A stretch of 64,000 bases of DNA, taken from Ilyonectria destructans. Lineage: Eukaryota > Ascomycota > Sordariomycetes > Hypocreales > Nectriaceae. The stretch lies in the NCBI GenBank assembly GCA_020740775.1, contig JAHEWK010000013.1:1922001-1986000 (forward strand). The letters run 5' to 3'. The notes beneath the pieces were generated by a model. The model was not told the origin of the DNA. It did no database searches and saw nothing but the letters and a program-made list of their open reading frames with translations. Below are positions 31,781 to 42,387 of the stretch, piece after piece. Made by a program: the position numbers and the translations under genes. Each line of letters begins with the position of its first letter. The stretch's first letter is position 1.

Positions 31781-34700
31781 CTACATATCTATAGAATCAT
31801 TGAAGCGCAAAATACCATGACTTTTCAACACACCATCAACGCCCTTAGGCGGTCGTGGGAAGGGATCCGTCATGGGGCTGGCATCAGGCGAGTCAGACGA
31901 CTTGTCCATCACCAGTGCCAACCCGTGCGACTTGATCGCATCTACAAGCGCCGGCACCATATCCTGCAATAACGATTAGCAACGTGGTCCCTCGAAAGGA
32001 GATGAAAAGGGGAAACATACCAAGAGTCGAGAATAGCAGATCAGTCCCATGAAGTTGTTGCTCTGTGCGATCCTGACCACCTCCTTGATCGACGCGCTCC
32101 GTCGTCCACTGCTCAGGGGGCCATTCGCATAGCCCGTCGCCTCCTCGCGTCCCAGGTCGTTGCACAAGAAGACCGGGAAGTTGGGCTGCTTCCAGTTGAG
32201 AGCGGTGCACAGCCGGGGGTTGTAGCTGCTGAAGACGACAGATCGCACCACGTCGGGAGACTGAGCCCTCTGCGCGCGAGCGTGGTCGAAGACAATGCTG
32301 AGGATGGCGTCGACAAACACGTTGACGTCGAGCGCGGGGCCCAGCGAGAAGGCCTTCTCTTCCTCGGGGGTAGGGTAGAGGATCTGGAGGTTGACGTGGA
32401 TGCCCGGATTGAGAAGCGAGAGAGCCTCCTGGAGGGTGATGCCGGCCGTAGCGAGGATGTGGTAGATCTCGGCCATACTTTCCGGCGTCTTGCTCTTCAA
32501 ACTTGCCAGATCGGCACGGCTATTGCTCCGCGACGTCATGGAGGTGAACTGCTCCAGAGACAACCGGCACACGGGGATATCCAATCCGCCGCAAGAAATG
32601 GTCCATCGCGGCCACAGAACTGGCACGCCGTCACTGGTGTGCTGTGCAAACAACCTCACGTAGTCTCCCGACAAGCTCGATCCGGTAATTATCGCGCTCG
32701 TAGGCTGGTTGAACTGACTCGTCGCCTTCCAGTATGTCTCAAAGTCGGTAATCTCCAGGGGTTTGCCCCTGAACGGCTTAATGACCTGCACGGTGAAGCT
32801 GATCTGACCGATAGCTCGCAGACGAGGATCGAACAGAGGCAGACAGCACGACGAGTTGCCTTGCCCCTTGAAAGTGCTGGAAAGGACGACCGTCTTGGCG
32901 ATCACCTTGGCACCGTACGTAGGGAAAACATCAAGGTCCAGGCTGAAAGTATCCAGGTTGTCAACCTGGAACGAAACAATTCGGGTATCTTCTTGAAAGG
33001 GCAAAATGATGTTCTTGGGAATGAGATCCGAGACCTTAGAGGAGATGGTGAGCCGTGCGGCGGGGTATTTGCCGTCCTGGAAGAACATAAGTGGCTGCTC
33101 CTCTGATTCTCCAAAGGTGATTTGTACGACAGTCTTCGTGTCGAGGAAGTTGTGACCATATCTTCGGAGAGGGATGATGGGCGGAGGCAATTCGAGTTCG
33201 GGGATCGCATCAGGGTCGAGTGACATGGGTAGAGGGGCGGAGCTGCTGTCCATAGCACCCAGCGAAGGTTGCACCATAAAGGGGCTCGCTCGGGGTCGCG
33301 CGTTAAACGGTGTGAGCAGCTTCATGCAAGCCAGATGTCCTTCCCAAGCGGCGTAGTACATGGCTGGGAAGTCCTTTTCGTCCATAATGTTTGCGTCCGC
33401 TCCAACCTTGAGCAGTGCTTGGAGACAATCGACATTTCCTTCGCTTGCTGCGTGCACAAGCGGCGTCCATCCGTAGAGCTTATCAACCTGGTCCAGGTCC
33501 GCGCCGTACTCCCTCAACAACAGGAGAAGCTCCGAAGTCTGACCCGATCTCGCCACCAGGTGCTGGGGATAAAGGCCTTCGGCATCTGGCAAGATACCGG
33601 CACCATGTCTGAGCAGGAGTTCAACAACAGCCACTGAACCATGTTCGCAGGCGAGGTTCAGGGGGACGTGGAGGACACGGTCTTGCTCGGCTACAGGGTC
33701 GATGTGGGCGGATCTGGAGAGAAGGTTTTCGATGCAGTCGAGGCGTCCGTGGATGATTGAGTGTATTAAGGGGGTGAAGTTGTCGTGGTCGATGGCATCA
33801 ATGGTATTGGAATCAGCTACATGACATGTTAGAAACCGTTTTCAATAGGGGGTATATCCATGCGAGCGACTTACCATCCAGCAATACCTGCAACATCTCC
33901 AGTCTCCCGTGCAAGCTGGCGTAGTGAAGAGGCATGCGACCGTAGACATCTGTTCGATCCACTGCCACCGGATTCTCTGCGTTGAGTCCCCATTCCAGAA
34001 CGTACTGCTTGCCGTAAATGGCAGCCTGGTGCAGGCAATTTCGCTCATTGATGTCGTCGTAGGAATGGAGGTCGACGAGATTCGTCTCGAGAAGGACTCG
34101 AAGAGCCTCTTGGGGCGCTTCTGAAATAGCCGCAAGGAAGGTCCGCGTTATCCTCTCCATCAACGAGCTGTCTCCATCTGTCGCCTGGGTCGCCGATTGC
34201 ATCCTGGTGAGCAGATCTCGCAGAGACTCGATGTTTCCGGTGATGACTGTGTCCAACAGGAGCGTGTCCGCATCCCCCTCATCCGTCCCGACGAAATGTT
34301 GCGTTGTGACTACATGGCCAGACTGGAAGTTGACCTGAATACCATCAGACCAAGCTCCAAGTTCTTGCAAACTCGTAGTAGCCTGATCCGAGAGCTCGCT
34401 GATGACGGTAGCATTGAAAAAAGGTTGAACCTCAACAGCTCTCGAAAGGTAGAGTTCTTTGGTCTTGGATTTTGAGGTCTTGTCCCACTTCTTCAGGATT
34501 TTTGAGAAGGCAGTGCCATTGATCTCGACGAACTGCTGGAGTTTGTTTAGGTCGGAAGCGAACTGTTGGAAGCCCTCCTCGAGGGTCGTGAACTTTGCGG
34601 AGCGTCGGGAGATGCCTTGCCGCGTCTGCAAGACCTTCTTCTTGTCTAGGAGGGTCTTGAGGCGGATTTTGAGCTGCGCCAAATTAGAGACTCGGCCAGG

Positions 34701-35624
34701 TAGGGGCACGTGGCAAGAGATAGGGGTTTACAAACCTCGGCTTCCTTTTGCAGATAGAAGACATTGACTTTGTCGAGTTCTCGTTCCTGGTCGGAGGTGA
34801 GCAACGCTGCGGAGATGTTCATGGCGGAGATGAACCAGGGGGAAAACTTACCAGTTGGAAGAAGAAGGTCGCCTTGTTGGCTTGGAGAGCGGCCTGGGAG
34901 TCGATAGGCGTGGCCGAGCGGAGAGCGTCATTCTGGGAGGAGATGGTCGGTGTTGCTGAAAGCTTCTTGATGAGCTACATGGCAGCGTGTCAGCGTGTCA
35001 GTGGCAGACGGCTTACGGCCCAAATGGTCGCGTGCGGATCGAGGGAGAAGAAACGTGCTCCGGGGATGCAGAACGAATGGAGAGGTACGTTTGCTTTTGG
35101 CAAGCCCCCTTCGCACAATAGGCCACAGGGGATCGGGATCTGCAGCCGGAGCAGGAAAGGGAAGGCCGGAGCATACAGGGAACGACGAGGCTAAAGCTGG
35201 GCAGAAGACTGCAGAACAAGGCAGGACAGGGTAGGGCAATGAAAGTGGATGGCGAGGAGGGTTGGGGAGATGATTTGGCGAGTGGGAGGAGGCGGTTAGT
35301 AGTGAAAAACCTGAGCAATTGGGAATAGTCCGTGTGCGTGGATGGAGCGTGTGGGAGATGACAGCGGAGACTAGGGGACAAGATTCGGGAACGGGTAGAT
35401 AGCAACGGGTAGTAGATGGCAACGTTCAACGGACAGCGGGAGAGCGGCATGGACTGACCTTTTTCAGGGCCTTGTAGTTTACAAAGCTAGCAGCATATTC
35501 GGGAACCTCGAGCTGGCGCTTCTGGATATGCTTGCCGAACTTCCTGGAGGGGGAACGTCAGAAAGCCAAAAGACAGACGCAAGTTGACCCAACGAGGGCT
35601 TATTTGAGGGACAGGGGCTTACAT
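31781..35624 (-). CDS. nuc-2: NUC-2/PHO81 phosphate-response regulator (SPX-ankyrin-GDPD-like)
   Basis: Seven predicted exons give 1012 residues: 35624-35623, 35543-35459, 34974-34852, 34786-34736, 34673-33875, 33816-32021, 31963-31781. Exon 1 contributes only the AT of the start codon; the G comes from exon 2, giving MKFGKHIQKRQLEVPEYAAS. The SPX domain (residues 1 to about 200, with KFTTLEEGFQQFASDLNKLQ and KKWDKTSKSKT) binds inositol pyrophosphates. Ankyrin repeats follow (about 240-520, e.g. TPLVHAASEGNVDCLQALL). In PHO81 this region inhibits the cyclin-CDK that controls the Pho4/NUC-1 transcription factor. The C-terminal third (about 640-1000) is a degenerate glycerophosphodiesterase-like region. 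Intron 2 is long (484 nt) for this genome. Other introns are 57-80 nt. A CACGTG lies about 680 bp upstream. Confidence 0.93.
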
Positions 35625-38329
35625 GTTGCGGCTGGGACGCCCTCGAGCAGCCCTTGGCGTCCAGGAGATGAACGGAGAGCAGCAAGAGAGTGTATGAGCA
35701 AGTCAGGGGCTGGGCCAGAGCGTTACCCGCGAGTGAGGCGAGTTCCAGGTGTGGCTGGGTTATGCGAGATGTGTCTGTGTGCGCGGCGCCGTGCTGAGCT
35801 CGCTGTGCCGTGTGCGGTGGGTGCGGCAACGATGCGAGAAGAGAGGGCAAGGTTGTAAGGCGCTCAAGAACAGCGACAGAACGTAACAGGGACAAGGACG
35901 GGACAGTTCAATGCCTCGGGGCCTTGTTGCAGGGTCAGGTCAGGATCAGTTCGGTTGAAGATGGAGGCCAGGCCGTGGGACTTGGAGGCTTAATGCAGGG
36001 CAGTGATGTGTCGGGTAGTGTAAGGCAAGTAAGTGGATGTGGTGTAGTGGGCAATGTGTAGTGAGGAGTGAGCAGTGTGAAGTGTGTAGGTAGTGTGCAG
36101 CGAGACAACTTGGTCGGCGTCGAGATGCACCTTCAAAGTCTTTGCCGCTTTCCGCCGGACTCAACAGGCTTCTTCTCTTTCCTCCTCGCCCGAGCTTAGT
36201 GCCTCTCTTTCATGTAAGAGTGACACGATATGCCTCGCGCTTGGTTCATCACCCGACCTCCGACGACCTACGACGTGTGAGGCCGTCTCCCACGGGGCAC
36301 GTGGGGGGGTTCAACCACTCCGCCGGCGGGGTCGTAGCTCGGCGTGCCGCGAGGCCGTGAGGCCCGCAGTTCGAGGCGTGAGGCGCTGAAAACCGCTCTC
36401 ACGGGCGGCTGTGGGGGACGGGAGAGGGATTTGGTATGAAGGGGATAATGGGATATGGGATATGGGATATGGCGGACAGGGTACAAGAACAAGCCGCGCC
36501 AACTCACTGACAGGCCCGTCTTGAACCAACCAACGAGATAGTCTATTCGGGTTGGGGAGCGTACCTAGATCGCCGGATTTCTGCGGTTGCGTCGCACAAT
36601 AATTCGTCCAAAACAGCCCGACGAGCCGTTGCAGGGTGAGCGCACAGACAAACGAGGCGAGGTGTGAGCCGCAGAGACGGGACGAGGCCGACAGGAGTGA
36701 GTGGTGATCCTGCGGTGACGTGGGACGGGGGGATCTGGATGGGGCGACGTCGAAGCGCTCTCTCACTTAAAAAAGCGGCGGCGCAAGCGGCACAAAAGTC
36801 GTCGAGACTTCGTCCGTCTCCAGTTGCAATGCAGCGCTACGCTACGCTACACGCGGCGTATGAAGGAAGAATAAAAGAAACCGATGGTGGAAATGAAGGA
36901 GAGTTTATTTTCTTGGATTGGGGCCGAGTTTGAGAATTTGATTGAGAATGAATGACAGCGAGCGCCTCAGGAAATGGAACAAGTCTGTCGGCGTCCGCTC
37001 GTCGGGGCGTCTATTATCTGCCTGAGAACCACGAGCGCAACGCACGCAGGCAAAGAGTCAACCAGCGAGCGGGGCCTGTAGTGCGCGCCTATGCTGTTAT
37101 TGCGGCCTCTTCGTTGGACAATGGCCGGGCCTAAGCAGCAACGCGGTTAGATCCCACGCCTGTCGAGCAATCGCTTCTTCACAATAGCCTCTCGTCCCCG
37201 TCTCGACGTCGTCCGCGGTGCTTCGCCGGCGCTCAGTTGACCGACGTGCTCCAGGCGGCGGGGTCCCATCGGAGTAATGGGATATCTTCGGCGATCTCCA
37301 TGTTAGTGATTTAACAGCACCAGGTGTGGCCTGCTAACAAACCTAATAGCGCCCTAGCAGAAGCAGCCTCCCCGTCGTCATCGGAATAAGCATCTACTAA
37401 TCTCGACTCGGGCGCGCCAGGTTCTGTTCGCGGCCAGCCGTTATCCGAATATCCAATGGCCGTTGCGCATCTGCCCCCGTGCTCGAGCGACAGGTAGGCG
37501 GCCGGGGAGCCTCTCCATTACCCTGCCCGTAGTCGCGAAGAACCCACTTGGCCAGCCCGACGAATGCGTGGCCCCAAAACGCATTACTTGAGCTATGGAT
37601 GTAGGTCGTACCTACAGCGCCCTCCTCCTCCCGCGGTGCGGAGTAAGGTCAGAGCCAACAAGTCCGTCACGGCGATGCCTCTGTCGCCGGACGGCTGGTC
37701 TTGACGGGGCCCCGGTGACCAGCCAGTTGTCGGTGGCATTTACCAGCACTAGCCCAATGACCTGCTTTGGCTCATGCGGGAAAGTCCCGGAGATGTCATC
37801 GTCGAGTCCTGCAAAAGGACCTTTTCGGTGCCAAATGTCCACTTCCCACAATGCTGTGTACGTAATTCAGCTGCTTGTTCTGCTGGCAGTTGACTCCATC
37901 ACGGCTCCGTCACTTGTTCCGTCACCGATGCAGACGCACCTTTTGTTTCGCGCTTGAGTCGGCGTTTTGCTTTTGAATCCTAGCTCCCGACTAGGGAGTG
38001 GCTTCAATGCCTCGACTCGGAATAGTCAAGTCAGTCTCAACTTTCTGTCGCCAGGTCTCAACCCTCCAGAACCTGAAAGAGTCTCAGACCTCAGTCCTTC
38101 CCGCGGGAACAAACGGGAAGATGTCAAGCCACAGTTGAAACTTGGGAACCGAATTACAAGGCTGGTATTCCATGCTATCAAAACATTTCAGATTACCAAA
38201 AATAGACCACCCATCGCTCCAGCAAGCTCGCCGACTGATTACCTACGAAATGGCTTTGGCTCCAAAGGTCCTCCTTGAGTTCTCGTCTTCCAGGATTATC
38301 ATTCCCCGTCGCTTGTCAATTTGCTCAGC
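35625..38329. other. Long intergenic region upstream of nuc-2
   Basis: Probably 5' untranslated and promoter DNA of nuc-2, plus the 3' flank of the cue5-like gene. Contains three GGGATAT units at 36450-36470. Open frames of up to 151 codons are low-complexity and unsupported. No RNA gene recognised. Confidence 0.5.
36298..36303. promoter_or_regulatory. CACGTG hexamer (possible NUC-1/Pho4 site) upstream of nuc-2
   Basis: The sequence is CACGTGGG on the plus strand. Pho4-type bHLH proteins, including Neurospora NUC-1, bind CACGTG, and flanking GGG favours Pho4. The hexamer also occurs at about ten other places in the window, so this is suggestive only. Confidence 0.3.
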
Positions 38330-39772
38330 TTAGTTCTTCTTCGATGCCTCTGAGTCAACCAGGCTATCTGCCATGGCCTCTGCAGCCGCCTTCTTCAAAC
38401 GATCGCTGTCGTCCGTCTGAGGCTCCTTGGGGGTCTCTTTGGGCTTCTCCTTCGTATCCTTCTCGTCCTCGCTATCTCCCAAGCTAAAGGGGTCGTTGTC
38501 CGTAATCGGGCTAGGATCAACAGTCGACAGAGGTTGCCATTTGCTTGTCCTTGAACCGCCGCTAGGCACGGAATCCTTGGGTGGCACTCGGGGCGACGAC
38601 TCATACATGTTGATCTCCTCAGTCTCCTCCTTGAAGCCGACCCGTCGGCCATTGCTGCCGGGCTTTGGTGAGGCTGATGGTGGTGGCGGCTTGAACATGC
38701 CAGTATTGGCCATTGGCCGGGTGATCGGAGCTATGACGTTGTCAGTATTCCGAGTTGGCACTTCACAAACGGGCAAACCTACTACCATCCGCGGAGAACT
38801 TCATGCCGGCAAAGTCGTCGCTCAGAACCTCCGGGTCCGCATCATATCGGTCGTAATCTCCGCTTCGTCGGCTGGACTCTCCAGGACGACGGAAGGGCTC
38901 GCCCTGTCTCTGCGCACCCGCACCCGCACCCTCCTCACTCTCGTCAAAGTTCTCTTCAATCTTCTTCTTCAAATTCGTGATCCACCCATTGACCTTGGTC
39001 TGGGTTTCATAGAAACCCTTGCGCAGGTTTTCCTGGATGATGGGGAGGTCGTGGTCGAGGAAGCTGTGTTCGTTCTCGTCGTCCCATGCCTCCTGGTTCT
39101 GTCTGGTTCGTCCACCACTGTGTCCTCGATTGGAAGTCCGAGACTCGTAGTCGCCCACGTTATCGAAGTGCTCCGCAAGTTGGCGCGCATATTGCTCGTC
39201 TGCTTCCATTTGCGACATCTGTCCCCTGGCCTGCGGTCGGGGAGGCTGGGGGGGTGGCACATCATCATCCTCAGGCTCGTTTCTCGCGGCATCGGGGTCG
39301 GTCATCTCTGTCGGCACATTAGTTCCCCCGTATTCTCTACGGTGAGAGGCGAGTACGTACCAAGCAACGCGTTAAAGGCGGGCTCGACACGGCCACTGCT
39401 AGCCCTCAAGACAGCTTTAATGACACCATCATCCACGGTGGGGAAGGCCTCCTTCAAAATCAACACGTTCTTCTGCGCCTCGGTGAGCGGACGGGGAGGC
39501 TTGGGCGGAGGGGTCTCAGTTGTCGAGGTAGGGGCATTGGCAGTCGCCGCGGCGGTGGTCGCAGGGCCATCGTCTCCGAGGAGGCTGTTCTCCTGAACAT
39601 CGTCGTCGTCCATATCGAGGGGTCGGACAGTGGTAGGCGACTCAGCGCCGCTCTCTGCCGTGGCCTTGTTCTGCATATGGGTGGAGTTGTCAGTCTAGTC
39701 CTGCGCCGCATCCAGATACCCTGTGTCTCTCTCCAGATTGTCTCGACTTACCGTCTCCGTAGGGGCTGACAT
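38330..39772 (-). CDS. cue5: CUE-domain ubiquitin-binding protein (Cue5-like)
   Basis: Four exons (39772-39752, 39670-39361, 39307-38786, 38730-38330) give 417 residues. After MSAPTETNKATAESGAE and a Pro/Thr-rich stretch comes a CUE domain: AQKNVLILKEAFPTVDDGVI followed by KAVLRASSGRVEPAFNALLE, with the FP and terminal LL motifs that contact ubiquitin. Then a long polar region with an amphipathic helical segment (EADEQYARQLAEHFDN, and LRKGFYETQTKVNGWITNLK) and a Ser/Pro-rich acidic tail. Yeast Cue5 links ubiquitinated aggregates to Atg8 in selective autophagy; the same layout is seen here. A candidate Atg8 motif was not pinned down. Divergent from the DHX35 gene, 524 bp apart. Confidence 0.85.
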
Positions 39773-40296
39773 GTTGTATCACCTGAGTATCTCTCGAGAA
39801 CACACCGACTGGGGTGGCTTTCGGGTTCAGAGGGTGGTCAACTTGATATTCCGCTCTCTTGCAATCTTGCCGAGGGACGAGGACCAAGGGAAATTGGTCG
39901 ATTTCGCTTCAGCCTGGCTGACCCGTGATAATAAGGCAATGAGGCGCGAGGGGTCGACTGGGCCACGACGCTGATGACGTGCCCCACCTTGGGGAGCTCT
40001 TCAAGCCACACTTAATTCGCCACAGCGGCCAGGCAGCGAGCTTTGCCCAGGTAGCACCTTCATGCTTGCAGGGGTTCGCATTTCCAGTCTAGGGTAGCTC
40101 CTTGATTCTCGACTTTGAGCTTCAGCTGGAACAAACACCACCTTCACTGATGCATGAATCGCTTCAGGGGGGTGTCAAAGATCGTCATGCAGTCAAGCCA
40201 ATGACTAGTGTTCTGATTTATAGGGAAATATTCAACATTTGACGATCTTTACACCCCAGCAGGTGCTGGAGGCGTGCATCCGAGCTCATTTCCAAA
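39773..40296. promoter_or_regulatory. Divergent promoter of cue5-like and DHX35 genes
   Basis: 524 bp; no specific site recognised. Confidence 0.4.
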
Positions 40297-42387
40297 ATGG
40301 CAGACTTAGATCTTGACTCGTCGTTCATTCCGGCTCTTCACAAACCCGCTGCACTGCTTCCAATCGCGAAACACCGAGAGAGTCTTCTTTATGCCATAGA
40401 GAACCACCCAGTCACCATCGTCATTGGCCAGACGGGCTCTGGCAAGACGACGCAGATACCTCAGTTCCTAGAGAGCGCAGGGTGGTGTTCGGAAGGGAAA
40501 ATCATCGGTGTCACACAGGTACTCATCCGTCCCAAGATATGATCAGAATCACAGCTAACAATCACCCTATAGCCTCGCAGAGTTGCAGCTACTACAGTCG
40601 CCCTTCGTGTAGCCGAAGAGTTTGGCTGTGAGGTTGGCAAGGAGGTTGGATATTCTATCCGGTTCGAAGATGTCACCTCTGCCGCGACAAAAATCAAGTT
40701 TCTTACCGATGGACTCCTCATCCGCGAAGCTCTCGTGGACCCCCTACTGACACGATACTCTGTCATCATGGTCGATGAAGCCCACGAAAGGTCCATCAGT
40801 ACAGATATTCTTCTCGGGCTACTGAAGAAGATCCGCCGGAAGCGTCCAGATCTCCGCATCATCATCAGCAGTGCTACGCTCCAGGCAAAGGAGTTTCTGG
40901 ATTTCTTCACACAAAGTGGCGACGACCAGGCACTCAAGGGCAACGGCGACGGGAAGGATGCCATTGGGACAATCGTCAGCCTCGAGGGTAGGACATACCC
41001 AATCGACGTTCTTTATCTCGAATCCCCCGCAGAGGACTACGTGGAGAAGGTCATCAATGTTGTCTTTGACATACACACCCAAGAGGGCGAAGGTGACATC
41101 CTGGTATTCCTGACTGGACGCGAGGAAATCGACAATGCCCTCGAGGCCGTGGCTGAGCGAATGGCTGAGCTCGACGCGAGGTATGGCCCGTTAATGGCAC
41201 TACCTCTATATGCTGGCCTTTCGAGCGAACAACAAATGTATGTTTTCGACAAGCCGCCCGAGGGGACAAGAAAAGTAGTGTTCTCGACGAATATTGCCGA
41301 GGCGTCGGTAACTATCGATGGAATCGTCTTCGTGGTCGACACCGGATTTGTCAAGTTGAGGGCCTACAACCCAAGAACTGGCATCGAGTCACTGACGGCC
41401 ACACCCGTCTCCAAGGCAGCGGCATCACAGCGAGCTGGCCGAGCAGGTCGAACACGTCCTGGGAAGTGTTTCCGACTATACACGGAGCAAAGTTACCAGA
41501 CGTTACCAGAAGCCAATATCCCTGAACTGCAAAGATCGAACCTGGCTCCTGTCATTCTGCAACTGAAGGCTCTCGGCATCGACAACGTCGTCCGATTCGA
41601 TTTCTTGAGCTCTCCGCCGGCCGAATTAATGTCCAAAGCACTTGAACTACTCTATGCCCTGGGAGCCTTGGACGAATACGCAAAGCTTACGAAGCCACTT
41701 GGATCGAGGATGGCTGAGCTGGCAGTGGAGCCTATGATGGCCAAGACCTTGCTCTCGGCGCAGTCATTTGGATGCCTCAGTGAGATGTTGACTATTGCGG
41801 CTATGACGACGTTGGGCGGAAGCGTGTGGTTCCACCATGATGGAGAGAGGAAGAAGATGGAGACGTCTAGGAGGAAGTTTGCTGTGGAAGAGGGTGACCA
41901 CTTGACACTACTGAACGCCTACCAAGCATTTGTCACAAAGGGGAAGAAGGAGGCAAAATTTTGTCACGAAAATAACCTCAACTACAAGTCAATGACTCGG
42001 GCAGTGAGTATCCGAGCACAGCTGAAGCGGTACCTGGAGAGATTCAGCATCAACGTGGACGAGACACTGGCCGGCCAAGCCTCCGCTTCGGCATCGACGG
42101 ACAACACGACGAAGGCGGAGCAGATCCGGCGGTGTTTGACGGCGGGCTACTTTGCACATGTGGCTAGGATGCAACCCGATGGGACGTTCCGCAACGTTGA
42201 GTGCGGGACTGTGCTATACGCGCATCCGAGCTCGCTCATGTTCAACCGCAAAGCGGACTGGGTCATCTTCCACGAGGTGATGGAGACGGGCAGTAAGATT
42301 TTCATCCGGGATTTGACCAAGATCGAGAAGGCATGGCTCCTGGAGTACGCCCCCGAGTTCTACAAAGTAGCGGACAGGCCCGGATGA
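40297..42387 (+). CDS. DHX35: DEAH-box RNA helicase, DHX35 family
   Basis: Two exons (40297-40518, 40573-42387), 678 residues. All helicase motifs are present: GQTGSGKTTQ (I, residues about 49-58), TQPRRVAA (Ia, formed across the intron), DEAHER (II), SAT (III), VFLTGREEI (IV), FSTNIAEASVTI (V) and QRAGRAGRTRPGKCFRLY (VI). The winged-helix, ratchet and OB-fold region follows. The short N-terminus and total length match DHX35 rather than Prp2/16/22/43, which carry longer extensions. DHX35 is a spliceosome-associated (C complex) DEAH helicase; budding yeast lacks it. The intron has a GTACTC donor and CTAACA branch. Nothing essential is missing. Confidence 0.93.

Noticed and set aside
32282..33106. 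274-codon frame antisense to nuc-2
   Set aside because: Mirror of the large nuc-2 exon; no domain.
38427..39596. 389-codon frame antisense to the cue5-like gene
   Set aside because: Crosses three introns of the real gene and has no domain.
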